64,000 nucleotides of DNA from Robertkochia solimangrovi (lineage in GTDB: Bacteria; Bacteroidota; Bacteroidia; Flavobacteriales; Flavobacteriaceae): positions 868,001-932,000 of the forward strand of contig NZ_QKWN01000001.1 of assembly GCF_007279655.1 (NCBI RefSeq), written 5' to 3'. The notes under the pieces are model-generated. The model saw only the letters and a list, made by a program, of their open reading frames with translations. It did no database searches and had not been told where the DNA came from. The position numbers were made by a program, and so were the translations under genes. Shown here in pieces: positions 42,656 through 50,905 of this stretch (its first letter is position 1; every line of letters starts with the position of its first letter).

Positions 42656-43132
42656 ATGAGTAAAGTATCTTATTATACAGAAGCAGGTATAAAAAAACTC
42701 AGGGAGGAGTTGGATCAATTAAAGAGTATTGAGCGTCCGAAAGCATCGCAGGCTATCGCGGATGCACGTGATAAAGGAGATCTTTCTGAGAATGCTGAAT
42801 ATGATGCTGCCAAAGAAGCACAGGGATTGCTGGAAATGCGAATTTCCAAGCTTGAAGAAACATTGGCAAATGCAAGGGTAATCGATGAGTCATCGCTGGA
42901 TACTTCAAAAGTTCTTGTTCATTCCAATGTAAAGATCAAGAATCAGGCAAATGGAATGGAAATGAAATACAAACTGGTAGCAGAAAGCGAAGCTGATCTT
43001 AAAACCGGGAAGATATCTGTGAGTTCACCTATCGGAAAAGGACTGCTAGGGAAAAAGGTCGGAGAGATCGCTGAGGTAAATGTGCCTAACGGAACTTTGA
43101 AATTTGAGATCCTGGAAATATCAAGAGACTGA
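42656..43132 (+). CDS. greA: Transcription elongation factor GreA
   Basis: Rescues backtracked RNA polymerase by stimulating transcript cleavage. The 158 residues show the N-terminal coiled coil (IKKLREELDQLKSIERPKAS, with the catalytic acidic tip GDLSENAEYDAAKEAQ) and the C-terminal domain (ISVSSPIGKGLLGKKVGEIA). Length is normal. Its leader has a terminator-shaped hairpin, so expression may respond to how polymerase reads through it. Confidence 0.97.
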   Translation: MSKVSYYTEAGIKKLREELDQLKSIERPKASQAIADARDKGDLSENAEYDAAKEAQGLLEMRISKLEETLANARVIDESSLDTSKVLVHSNVKIKNQANGMEMKYKLVAESEADLKTGKISVSSPIGKGLLGKKVGEIAEVNVPNGTLKFEILEISRD

Positions 43133-43194
43133 GTTTCTACCAGAATTTCAGACAGATTACTTATCTTAAAGGCTGAAAATTCAATCAGCCAACC

Positions 43195-44118
43195 ATGCAA
43201 AGACGAAAATTTATTCGCAATTCAATAGCAACAATGGGGGCTTCGGTTATATCAACCGGAGCTTCGGCATTTAATATCACTTCCTTTCAGGAGCAGAAAA
43301 CATCCTTCCGACTTAATTATGCACCACATATAGGTATGTTTAAGGAACTGGGAGGCAAAAGTGTGGTCGATCAGTTAAGATTTATGGCCGCCAGTGGATT
43401 CCGTGCTTTTGAAGATAATGAAATGCGTAACCGACCTATTGCGGAACAAGAGCAGATGGCTGAAACAATGGCTTCTCTCAAAATGCAGATGGGTGTTTTT
43501 GTGGCGCACGAGATCTATTGGGATAAACCGAACCTCGCCAATGGTGATTCCGGTCTCAGGGATAAATTTCTACAGGAGATTGAGGATTCAGTGACAGTAG
43601 CCAAGAGAGTAAAGGCGCGGTGGATGACGGTGGTACCCGGTCATGTTGACCCGAGGTTGAGTGTCGGTTATCAGACCGCTAATGTTATTGAGAGTTTGAA
43701 ACAGGCCGCAGCCCTGTTGGAACCCCATGGGTTGATTATGGTACTGGAGCCACTGAATTTTCGTGATCACCCGGGGATGTTCTTAAATCGTTCCGATCAG
43801 GCCTATGAGATTTGTAAAGCCGTTGATTCTTCGGCTTGTAAGATCCTGTTTGATGTCTATCATCAACAGATCCAGGAAGGTAACCTGATACCGAATATCG
43901 AAGCTTGCTGGGATGAGATCGCGTATTTCCAGATGGGAGATAATCCGGGTAGGAAGGAACCGTATACCGGTGAGATCAATTATCAGAACGTTTTTAAATA
44001 CATATACAGCCGAGGATTTGACGGTGTGCTTGGGATGGAGCATGGAAATTCCTTGTCAGGAGCAGAAGGCGAACGTAAAGTTATTGAGGCGTATCGTAAG
44101 GCAGATAACTTTATGTGA
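43195..44118 (+). CDS. Exported hydroxypyruvate-isomerase-like TIM-barrel protein
   Basis: 307-residue sugar-isomerase-like protein of the xylose-isomerase TIM-barrel superfamily. MQRRKFIRNSIATMGASVIS is a twin-arginine-type signal, so it is probably exported folded. Barrel motifs include FRAFEDNEMRNRP, MTVVPGHVD, LIMVLEPLNFRDHPGMFL, CKILFDVYHQQ and QMGDNPGRKEPYTGEINY, with metal-ligand Glu, Asp, His and Glu in the usual places; these match Hyi-like proteins. The true substrate is unknown. It stands 62 bp after greA and is convergent with the YCII lipoprotein. Confidence 0.88.
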   Translation: MQRRKFIRNSIATMGASVISTGASAFNITSFQEQKTSFRLNYAPHIGMFKELGGKSVVDQLRFMAASGFRAFEDNEMRNRPIAEQEQMAETMASLKMQMGVFVAHEIYWDKPNLANGDSGLRDKFLQEIEDSVTVAKRVKARWMTVVPGHVDPRLSVGYQTANVIESLKQAAALLEPHGLIMVLEPLNFRDHPGMFLNRSDQAYEICKAVDSSACKILFDVYHQQIQEGNLIPNIEACWDEIAYFQMGDNPGRKEPYTGEINYQNVFKYIYSRGFDGVLGMEHGNSLSGAEGERKVIEAYRKADNFM

Positions 44119-44121
44119 CTG

Positions 44122-44616
44122 CTAACGTAAAGGAAATCCCTTTGCCGCCCACCATGGGTGGATTTCGATCACTAACCTTCCGGAACGTACCATAGGGTCT
44201 AATCCCGCAAGACTATCTGCCATCTTCTGAGTGGGGACATTATAAATGGTAATTCCGCGTATTTCTCCGTCATCACCAAACGGTCCTGAAATGTCTGCAT
44301 ACCCTGCTTCGTACATTCGTCCAAGATGGGCGAGATGCAGTCGTTGTAAGCTGTCTGCAACTTCCTTGGATTGAGAACGGTTTGGACCTGATTTTAGAAA
44401 AGCAATGAAGTATTGCTGCATCAGGATCGTATCTCCTGTTTGTTCATCAACGTAATCAAAGATCTGATACCCCTGATCGGTAAGACGCTTTTTGACCGAG
44501 GCGATAGTGGGTTTATCGACGGAATCTTTTACGGGTAATTCAGTTGATTCGCCCTTTACCTGTACACCATTACAGGCGCAAAGAATCGAAATCATAAAAG
44601 CATACAATATTCGCAT
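44122..44616 (-). CDS. YCII-domain lipoprotein
   Basis: 164 residues: a lipoprotein signal (LYAFMISILCACNG), a linker, then a YCII-like domain (YFIAFLKSGPNRSQ, LAHLGRMYEAGYADISGPFG, VRSGRLVIEIHPWWAAKG). YCII domains are small ferredoxin-like folds, some with His-Asp catalytic pairs; here HLAHLG could supply the His. A lipid-anchored form is less usual. Function unknown. Confidence 0.82.
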   Translation of the reverse strand: MRILYAFMISILCACNGVQVKGESTELPVKDSVDKPTIASVKKRLTDQGYQIFDYVDEQTGDTILMQQYFIAFLKSGPNRSQSKEVADSLQRLHLAHLGRMYEAGYADISGPFGDDGEIRGITIYNVPTQKMADSLAGLDPMVRSGRLVIEIHPWWAAKGFPLR

Positions 44617-44634
44617 CTCTATTTAAGTTTAATA

Positions 44635-45102
44635 TTACCACGTAGTATAGGGAGCGGAACTCAGGCAGGCATTGTAATAGCGTTTATCTCCGGTCACTTC
44701 CAGCCCAAGCCAGTCTGGTTTTTCGAATGATTCCGACTCATCATTAAGTTCGATCTCTGCGATTACCAGTCCTTCATTCTCACCATAGAATTCATCGACT
44801 TCAAACACATGACCTTTAAAGTCCACTTCATATCTCGTTTTATCGATGACGGCAGTTTCACTAAGTTCAAGAAGGGCTTCGGCTTCATTTTTCGGGATTT
44901 CCTTTTCCCATTCAAACCGTGTTGTTCCAGTATCATTAGATAAGCCTTTTACGGTCATATATGCCAGGTCATCAGCAATGCGTACTCTAACGGTACGTTC
45001 GGGGTGCGTATTCAGATAACCCTGAGCGATTCTTCTTTGGGTTTTAGCCATTCGGCGGTATTCGTTACCTGTAACCAGAAATTTTCTTTCGATCTCCTTC
45101 AT
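44635..45102 (-). CDS. CYTH-domain phosphohydrolase
   Basis: 155-residue tunnel-fold (CYTH/TTM) enzyme with the ExExK signature right at the start (KEIERKFLV) and alternating charged strands (RTVRVRIADDLAYMTVKG, FEWEKEIP, DKTRYEVDF, VFEVDEFYGENEGLVIAEIE). Bacterial members hydrolyse inorganic triphosphate or similar. ATG 45102 places the motif at residue 2 as usual; ATG 45144 would overlap the upstream gene. It follows the SDR gene by 10 bp and is probably cotranscribed. Confidence 0.88.
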   Translation of the reverse strand: MKEIERKFLVTGNEYRRMAKTQRRIAQGYLNTHPERTVRVRIADDLAYMTVKGLSNDTGTTRFEWEKEIPKNEAEALLELSETAVIDKTRYEVDFKGHVFEVDEFYGENEGLVIAEIELNDESESFEKPDWLGLEVTGDKRYYNACLSSAPYTTW

Positions 45103-45112
45103 AGCGGTAAAG

Positions 45113-45796
45113 CTAATTAATTTTACCGATTTGGAGAATCTCATCGTTCTCTATGATCTGTTTGTCAATCGGATCGTTCGACAGGGATATCATAGTTCGT
45201 GCGATGGCTTCAGGTGAAACGGAACGATACTTTTTTAAAGGTCCTGCCATGAGTGGATTAAGCAGGCTCATGGCGAGTTTTGAGATCCATTCCGCAGTTC
45301 TCACTTCCTTTCGGTTCCCGGTGATCAGGGAAGGTCTGAGGATGAACGTATGGGGTATTTGCATTGAGATCACTTTCTTTTCCATTTCACCCTTAATACG
45401 ATTATAAAAAATCCTACTTTCCGTATTTGCACCGATAGCAGAGATCACAGAAAAGACGGGAATCTCATTGCTTTTACTCAATCTTGCGGCAGCAAAGGGA
45501 ATCCCGAGATCGATCTTTCGGTAGAGGTCAAGATCAGGAGTTTTTTTTCGAGTTGTACCAATACAACAAAAAACTTCATCAGCCTTAAAATGGTCGCGAT
45601 AAAGGTTAAGCTTGAAAAGATCGATAAGATATTCTTCGATCTTCGGGTACCTGAGCCCTATTGACTTTCTTGAAAACAAAATCAACTTTTCATAGCGATC
45701 ATCTTTGAGTAATAAATGGAGGAGTTCTTGTCCGGTGAGGCCGGTAGCCCCTAGTATTATAGCGGTTTTTTTATGTGTATCCCCTTCGTGGTTCAT
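45113..45796 (-). CDS. Atypical SDR / NAD(P)H-binding protein
   Basis: 227-residue cytoplasmic protein with an N-terminal Rossmann motif ILGATGLTGQELLHLLL and CCIGTTRKKTPDL, VISAIGANTESRIFYNRIKG and HTFILRPSLITGNRKE, a pattern close to oxidoreductases of the HTATIP2-like group. It has YNRIK in place of the classic YxxxK context. The substrate is unknown. It is upstream of the CYTH gene and divergent from dinB. Confidence 0.85.
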   Translation of the reverse strand: MNHEGDTHKKTAIILGATGLTGQELLHLLLKDDRYEKLILFSRKSIGLRYPKIEEYLIDLFKLNLYRDHFKADEVFCCIGTTRKKTPDLDLYRKIDLGIPFAAARLSKSNEIPVFSVISAIGANTESRIFYNRIKGEMEKKVISMQIPHTFILRPSLITGNRKEVRTAEWISKLAMSLLNPLMAGPLKKYRSVSPEAIARTMISLSNDPIDKQIIENDEILQIGKIN

Positions 45797-45865
45797 GTGC
45801 TCCCTAAACTTTCCTGAAATAAAAAATTCGATAAGTCTTGCTCTAATTTAAGTTAATTTTGTGGT

Positions 45866-46969
45866 ATGACCGAAGATCCATTGTTAAGAAAAATAATTCA
45901 TATCGATATGGATGCATTTTATGCTTCTGTAGAGGAATTGGACGATCCGTCTTTGGTTGGAAAACCGGTAGCCGTTGGAGGAAGTGAGAAAAGAGGGGTG
46001 GTTTCCACTGCAAATTATGAGGCCCGAAAGTATGGGGTCAGAAGTGCTATGTCGGGAGTTATGGCGCGTAAAAAATGCCCGGATCTGATTTTTGTGAGGC
46101 CGAGATTTGAACGTTATAAGGAGATCTCACACAGGATCCGTAAAATATTCTTTGATTATACCGATCTGGTAGAACCACTATCGCTGGATGAAGCCTATCT
46201 GGATGTAACCCGGAATAAGAAAGGAAATCCCTCTGCAACTATGATAGCCACCGAGATCCGGGAACGAATCTTAAAAGAGACCGGGCTTACATCCTCTGCA
46301 GGAATCTCTATCAACAAATTCATAGCGAAAATCGCCAGTGATATCAATAAACCAAACGGACAAAAAACCGTCAATCCGGAGGAGGTGGTATCCTTTCTTG
46401 AAGACCTGGAGATACGGAAGTTCTACGGAGTCGGTAAAGTTACTGCAGATAAAATGTATCGTTTGGGAATCTTCACAGGAAGGGATCTTAAAAATCGTAC
46501 CCTGGAGTTCCTTGAACAGGAATTTGGAAAATCCGGCAAGCACTATTATCAGGTGGTCAGGGGAATCCATAACAGTTCGGTAAAACCGCATCGTATTCCT
46601 AAGTCTATAGGGGCTGAACGAACTTTTGATGATAACCTGAGCAGTGAGATATTCATGGCCGACAGATTAAAGGCGATCGCCGAGGAATTGGACCGGCGTT
46701 TGAAAAAATCCGGAGTAGCCGGAAAAACGGTAACGCTAAAGATCAAGTACAGCAATTTCAGGTTACAGACACGAAGCAGAACGCTCGACTATTTCATTTC
46801 GGATAAAAGCCTGATAATCGATACAGCCAATTCGCTTTTGTATCAGGAAAAACTGGAAGACTCCGTTCGCTTGCTCGGTATCACACTTTCTAATTTGAAC
46901 AATGAAAAGCCAGTTAACAAGGAATCACAGAAGGAAAGTGTTTCCGTGCAGTTAAAATTTGAATTTTAA
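45866..46969 (+). CDS. dinB: DNA polymerase IV
   Basis: Y-family translesion polymerase, 367 residues. Palm motifs IHIDMDAFYASVEELDDPSL and EPLSLDEAYLDVT carry the three catalytic acids. GKPVAVGGSEKRGVVSTANY and RKYGVRSAMSGVMARKKCPD are typical fingers, and a little-finger domain follows. There is a beta-clamp-type tail (SVQLKFEF). TAATTTTG (45854-45861) ends just 4 bp before the ATG, so the mRNA may be leaderless. No LexA-type operator was noticed. Confidence 0.96.
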   Translation: MTEDPLLRKIIHIDMDAFYASVEELDDPSLVGKPVAVGGSEKRGVVSTANYEARKYGVRSAMSGVMARKKCPDLIFVRPRFERYKEISHRIRKIFFDYTDLVEPLSLDEAYLDVTRNKKGNPSATMIATEIRERILKETGLTSSAGISINKFIAKIASDINKPNGQKTVNPEEVVSFLEDLEIRKFYGVGKVTADKMYRLGIFTGRDLKNRTLEFLEQEFGKSGKHYYQVVRGIHNSSVKPHRIPKSIGAERTFDDNLSSEIFMADRLKAIAEELDRRLKKSGVAGKTVTLKIKYSNFRLQTRSRTLDYFISDKSLIIDTANSLLYQEKLEDSVRLLGITLSNLNNEKPVNKESQKESVSVQLKFEF

Positions 46970-47047
46970 GAAGATCCTAAAGGTTTGTGCACGATTAATC
47001 GGTTATTTTTGTAGTTACGGAATTCCTGAAAATTCAAGTAGATACGT

Positions 47048-48439
47048 ATGAAATTTGCCATTATCGATGTTGAAACAACCGGAATGAGCAGTATGGGTAA
47101 CCGCATCACCGAGATCGCCATCGTTATTCATGATGGAGAAAAGGTATTGGATCGGTTTCATACCCTGGTCGATCCTCAAACCGCGATTTCTCCCTATGTA
47201 GTTCGACTCACAGGAATTGATAATGATATGGTTAACGGTGCGCCTTTATTCGAGGATATCGCAGCGGAGATCCAGTCATTGACGAAGGAATGTATTTTCG
47301 TCGCTCATAATGTTAACTTTGATTATAACGTGATCAGAAGTGAATTCCAAAGAATACAGATTGATTATACCCGGAAGAAACTTTGTACCGTACGCTTATC
47401 CAGAAAGATCTTTCCGGGATTCCGGTCTTACAGCCTTGGCAGATTATGTAGTACTTTGGAAATTCCTTTAAATGATCGCCATCGTGCAATGGGTGATACC
47501 AATGCTACAGTTTTGTTGTTCGAAAAACTTCTGGAGGCCGATTCAAAAGGTGAGATCAAAAAGCAACTCAATCCAAGAACCGGAGAATCAAGTTTGCCTT
47601 CCCTATTGCCAAAGTCGGTTTTTGACGGGATACCAGATGCTCATGGCGTTTATTATTTTAAGGATGCCAACGGGAAGATCATCTATGTAGGTAAGGCCAA
47701 AAGCCTTCGGAAAAGGGTGTTGGGGCATTTTTATGATAAAACCGCCAGAGAGGTTGCTATGTGCAGGGATACCGCTGATATTGATTTTGAACTCAGTGGC
47801 TCAGAACTAATAGCATTGCTGATGGAGTCTGAAGCTATAAAACATCATTATCCTAAATATAACCGCGCTCAGAAGCATACCAATAAAGGGTTTGGGATAC
47901 TGTATTATAAGAACCGTAACGGAATACTCCAAATGGGGTTCAATCCTTTAAAACTGGTGTCACAGCCTCTTTATGTGTGTTATAACCAAACAGAATGTAT
48001 CGCATTCCTGGAGAACCTCTGTGAAACGTATAACCTTTGTCCGAAGTTTATGCAATTACAACCTTCTGGAAATGTGTGTAATCATTATAAACTTAATTCC
48101 TGTCAAGGGATCTGCAGAGACGAAGAGGATATCGATGCCTATAATGAAAGGGTTCGGCAGGCGATAAATTCCGTAAGGGATGAGGTGGAGAGTTATATTC
48201 TTATCGAAAAGGGTAGAAAAGAAGGAGAAGAAGCTTTCGTGATGGTGGAGGATGGCGTTTATCTGGGATATGGCTTTTTACCTGACGAGATTCAGATCAA
48301 CCATTTTGAGGAATTTAAAGATTTTTTGGAGCGACGTTATAACAATAGTGATATTTACAGGATTCTAAGGCAATATATCAATGCTCATGAAAGGATCAGG
48401 ATGGTTAGTCCTGCTGCCTTCAAAACGATGAATAATTGA
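47048..48439 (+). CDS. DnaQ-like 3'-5' exonuclease fused to GIY-YIG (Cho-like) nuclease
   Basis: 463-residue two-nuclease protein. Residues 1-170 are a DEDDh exonuclease (FAIIDVETTG, ITEIAIVIHDG, FVAHNVNFDYNVI, HRAMGDTNATV). Residues about 195-290 are a UvrC-N/Cho GIY-YIG domain (DAHGVYYFKDANGKIIYVGK, KSLRKRVLGHF). The C-terminal part has paired cysteines (LCPKFMQ, CQGICRDEEDI). Such fusions occur in Bacteroidota and Actinobacteria and are linked to DNA repair. It lies 78 bp after dinB on the same strand. A TATTTTTG box at 47004-47011 suggests its own promoter. Confidence 0.92.
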   Translation: MKFAIIDVETTGMSSMGNRITEIAIVIHDGEKVLDRFHTLVDPQTAISPYVVRLTGIDNDMVNGAPLFEDIAAEIQSLTKECIFVAHNVNFDYNVIRSEFQRIQIDYTRKKLCTVRLSRKIFPGFRSYSLGRLCSTLEIPLNDRHRAMGDTNATVLLFEKLLEADSKGEIKKQLNPRTGESSLPSLLPKSVFDGIPDAHGVYYFKDANGKIIYVGKAKSLRKRVLGHFYDKTAREVAMCRDTADIDFELSGSELIALLMESEAIKHHYPKYNRAQKHTNKGFGILYYKNRNGILQMGFNPLKLVSQPLYVCYNQTECIAFLENLCETYNLCPKFMQLQPSGNVCNHYKLNSCQGICRDEEDIDAYNERVRQAINSVRDEVESYILIEKGRKEGEEAFVMVEDGVYLGYGFLPDEIQINHFEEFKDFLERRYNNSDIYRILRQYINAHERIRMVSPAAFKTMNN

Positions 48440-48517
48440 AGGGAAGAGCTGAGACTTGTAAAGTTTTTTAAAAAGGTTAACGGCCTATTTTTGAATAGTA
48501 TTCCTTTTTTAATTCAA

Positions 48518-48551
48518 TTTGGTAATTGCTAATAAAATCCTTTTATTTTTG
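48518..48551 (+). promoter_or_regulatory. Promoter of tRNA-Arg
   Basis: TTTG (48518-48521), 22 bp, then TATTTTTG (48544-48551): the Bacteroidota pattern with slightly long spacing, 18 bp before the tRNA. Confidence 0.5.
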
Positions 48552-48569
48552 CACGTGAAGTTAAGTTTT

Positions 48570-48641
48570 GGCCCCGTAGTTCAAGGGATAGAATAGAAGT
48601 TTCCTAAACTTTAGATCCAGGTTCGAGTCCTGGCGGGGCTA
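48570..48641 (+). tRNA. tRNA-Arg (anticodon CCT)
   Basis: A 72-nt cloverleaf. Acceptor GGCCCCG/CGGGGCT (terminal G-T wobble), discriminator A. Anticodon stem GAAGT/ACTTT with loop TTCCTAA, giving anticodon CCT (reads AGG). T-arm CCAGG-TTCGAGT-CCTGG. CCA not encoded. I see no integrase or att duplication beside it. Confidence 0.94.
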
Positions 48642-48717
48642 CATATCTTAACCAGGAAAGTCAGAACTTGAGTGTATTCTCATAAGAGACTTTGATATAA
48701 ACTGATAATAAAACAGC

Positions 48718-49341
48718 ATGTATTTAAGATCCGGAAAATTCAGTAATAGATCCACCAGGTTCTGGTTATCCACAATCGTTCTGCGATCCGGTTTGATATT
48801 ATTGCTACTGGCAAATGCTTCCTGTGGAGACGGTGAGAAAAAGGAGGTGCCTGAAGAAATAAAGCAAGCCGTATCGTCCTTTACACAACTTCCAGACACT
48901 TTTAATCTTTCGGATGTTTCCCGGAAAGAGATCGACACCTGGAAACGCTTCAGAGAATTCGAGAAAGAAATGGAAACCTTTCGTGTGAAGACCAGTGGAG
49001 ATCTTAGCTTTAGTACGGAGCAGTTACTGGTTATCGACACCTTGCTTCAGAAGGATACCATCCCTCCAAAATTCGATAATCGGGCCATCAAAAGCCGATT
49101 GATCGTCATCAGTACTTTCATCCATAAACTCGATGCGCAATTGGGAGGGAATACCAGAGCTAAGGATATCGATAATACACGTGAAAAACTTATGGAGGCG
49201 TATAACGGACTCCGTTATCAGATCGCTGATGTACTTACTGATAAAGTTTATGAGGACTTTCTCGAAGTCGGAGAAATTCCTGATAGCACAGCCACAAGGA
49301 TTCCCGATCCTAAGTCAAGAGAACAATTACAGGAAAATTAA
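48718..49341 (+). CDS. Lipoprotein of unknown function
   Basis: 207 residues. After an unusually long basic N-terminus (about 22 residues) comes a hydrophobic stretch ending in ANASCGDGE, a lipobox. The rest is mostly helical and charged (VSSFTQLPDTFNLSDVSR, KRFREFEKEMETFRVKTSG, RSRLIVI-like KSRLIVISTFIHKLDAQLG). No domain recognised. No shorter ATG start exists before the signal, so the long N-terminus is kept. Terminator follows. Confidence 0.75.
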   Translation: MYLRSGKFSNRSTRFWLSTIVLRSGLILLLLANASCGDGEKKEVPEEIKQAVSSFTQLPDTFNLSDVSRKEIDTWKRFREFEKEMETFRVKTSGDLSFSTEQLLVIDTLLQKDTIPPKFDNRAIKSRLIVISTFIHKLDAQLGGNTRAKDIDNTREKLMEAYNGLRYQIADVLTDKVYEDFLEVGEIPDSTATRIPDPKSREQLQEN

Positions 49342-49365
49342 AGGATTAAATGCAATCCTATAGAA

Positions 49366-49399
49366 TAAAAAAGGCTGATCATTCAATCAGCCTTTTTTT
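49366..49399. terminator. Bidirectional terminator between lipoprotein and TPR genes
   Basis: AAGGCTGAT and ATCAGCCTT pair across CATTCA, with A-run before and T-run after, between convergent genes. It abuts the TPR-gene stop at 49399. Confidence 0.9.
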
Positions 49400-50112
49400 T
49401 AATTCTTATTCTCTGTTGCTGCAGGGTTAGCTGCCGCTTCCTTTTGTTTCAGGAGCAGATCTCGTATATGTTTTGCGGTAAGATAATTTGGAGCTATTGC
49501 GATAGCTTCATCGATATATTTTACAGCGGTATCTATGTCGGTTTTATCCTTGTTGTAATGAAGCAATCCTTCCTGATATTTAAAAGCAGCCTTGATCGGT
49601 ACCTGGTAAGGTGGTTTGCTGTCATAAAAAGGAAGCATTTGATCATCCTTAGCATTTTCCAACCCATATTTTATATAGGTTTCTGCTTCTACTGTTTTTC
49701 CTATCTGAAGATTCAGGTCAACGAGTTCGTAGGCAAGATACACATCAGGCGTTCTGCTGAACAAAATGTCGAATTGCTGTACGGCAAGTTGCGGCTGGTT
49801 CAAGGACTTTAGTGAAATCGCTTTCACTTCCACGGCAAGGTCTGATGCCTGAGTGTCCTTTTCAGTTCCTAAAAGGTTTATGGCCTGAACATGTTGGTTT
49901 GTATTCGAATAATAATAGGCCAGCGTATCTGTTCTGGCCGCATCGGGAGCGATCACATTGAGGTGGGTAAGCGCATCGATTGCACCTCGGATGTCTCCTT
50001 GTTTTTTCATTTGTTTATAGAACGCCTCATAGTGCTTGGTGAGCACGGCATCCGACTGTGCAAAAGCACCTCCGGTAAGGATCATTGCAAGAATGACTAA
50101 GCTCTTCTTCAT
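49399..50112 (-). CDS. Exported TPR-like repeat protein
   Basis: 237 residues with signal peptide (KKSLVILAMILTGGAFAQS) and TPR-like helix pairs: IRGAIDALTHLNVIAPDAAR, QHVQAINLLG, QPQLAVQQFDILFSRTPDVY, KTVEAETYIKYGLENAKDD and IDTAVKYIDEAIAIAPNYLT. It is probably a periplasmic scaffold. ATG 50112 is preferred over 50199 because it puts the signal peptide first. The Ala/Lys/Asn-rich tail is low complexity. Partner unknown. Confidence 0.82.
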   Translation of the reverse strand: MKKSLVILAMILTGGAFAQSDAVLTKHYEAFYKQMKKQGDIRGAIDALTHLNVIAPDAARTDTLAYYYSNTNQHVQAINLLGTEKDTQASDLAVEVKAISLKSLNQPQLAVQQFDILFSRTPDVYLAYELVDLNLQIGKTVEAETYIKYGLENAKDDQMLPFYDSKPPYQVPIKAAFKYQEGLLHYNKDKTDIDTAVKYIDEAIAIAPNYLTAKHIRDLLLKQKEAAANPAATENKN

Positions 50113-50301
50113 AATAGTTTCAGTTATATGACCCGGGCTGAATGCAGCGCTTTGAAAAGCATCAATATTCAGGCGGTATCTGTTTTGCGATTTGGCCAAA
50201 ACTATTAAAATATTTCAATTAAAATGCCAAAACCCTGCTAAAGTATTGTTGTATTAGCGGATAATTATGGGAAAATCTTGGTTATGATGTAATTCCTGAA
50301 G

Positions 50302-50745
50302 TTAAAAGGGTTGTTTTAAGGATTCTTCCATTTCCATCTTTTGTTCCAAAGATTTCAGAATTTCCGAATGCTGGATCCGTAGGAGGTTTAACGTAGTTTC
50401 TCCCCACCAGCTGTTGCGGATTAGATTTTCATATTCCTGAAGCATGTTCTCTTCTGCCATAATGCATTGACGGTAGATGGTAGGAACATCCTTTTTAAGG
50501 ATAGCATCCCAGTCGATATAACGTGGATTTTGCATTTCGGAGGAAGCGATCTCCCCACCGAGATGCTGGATTTCACTGGAAATCTGATGAATGAATGTAT
50601 TTTTGGATTGGGCCTGAGTAAACAGGAAGCGCTTGAGGCCCGCATGTATAACCCGGTTCAATCCTTCGAGATATTCTTTTTCAGCTTCCATCTGACGTTG
50701 TAGCAGCCTGTTAAGGGATTCAAGAATGTTCGTGTTATTCATCAT
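50302..50745 (-). CDS. Helical protein, ferritin-like (DUF2383-like) candidate
   Basis: 147-residue, wholly helical soluble protein (LLQRQMEAEKEYLEGLNRVI, RKRF-like GLKRFLFTQAQSKNTFIHQI, VPTIYRQCIMAEENMLQEYE, LRIQHSEILKSLEQKMEMEE). The pattern of long amphipathic helices with EK/E and H residues resembles the DUF2383/PA2169-type four-helix bundle, but I am not sure. ATG 50745 or 50742. Function unknown. Confidence 0.7.
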   Translation of the reverse strand: MMNNTNILESLNRLLQRQMEAEKEYLEGLNRVIHAGLKRFLFTQAQSKNTFIHQISSEIQHLGGEIASSEMQNPRYIDWDAILKKDVPTIYRQCIMAEENMLQEYENLIRNSWWGETTLNLLRIQHSEILKSLEQKMEMEESLKQPF

Positions 50746-50753
50746 TTGCTAAT

Positions 50754-50862
50754 GGTTAGTTGAATTATAAATTTCGTAAATACGTTTGAATATTTAAAAA
50801 GAATTTTTGATCTAAAAAAAGAAAAGAGTACCTCAAATGATACTCTTTTCTTTCAACTAACC
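50754..50862. repeat. 11-bp inverted repeat flanking a terminator
   Basis: GGTTAGTTGAA (50754-50764) and TTCAACTAACC (50852-50862) are perfect inverted copies. The right copy runs into more TTAG-type repeats (about 50855-50882). Between them is the terminator 50821-50850. Confidence 0.5.
50821..50850 (-). terminator. Terminator of the 50906-51286 gene
   Basis: GAAAAGAGTA and TACTCTTTTC pair perfectly across ten nucleotides, with an A-run on the plus strand just before, i.e. a T-run for the minus-strand transcript. Confidence 0.85.
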
Positions 50863-50905
50863 AAACCTAACCAACTAACTAAATATTGGCTCTTAAGAAA
50901 TCTGT

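Noticed and set aside
48570-48717. Integration site next to tRNA-Arg
   Set aside because: No duplicated tRNA 3' end, integrase or foreign-looking genes follow; downstream genes match the rest in composition.
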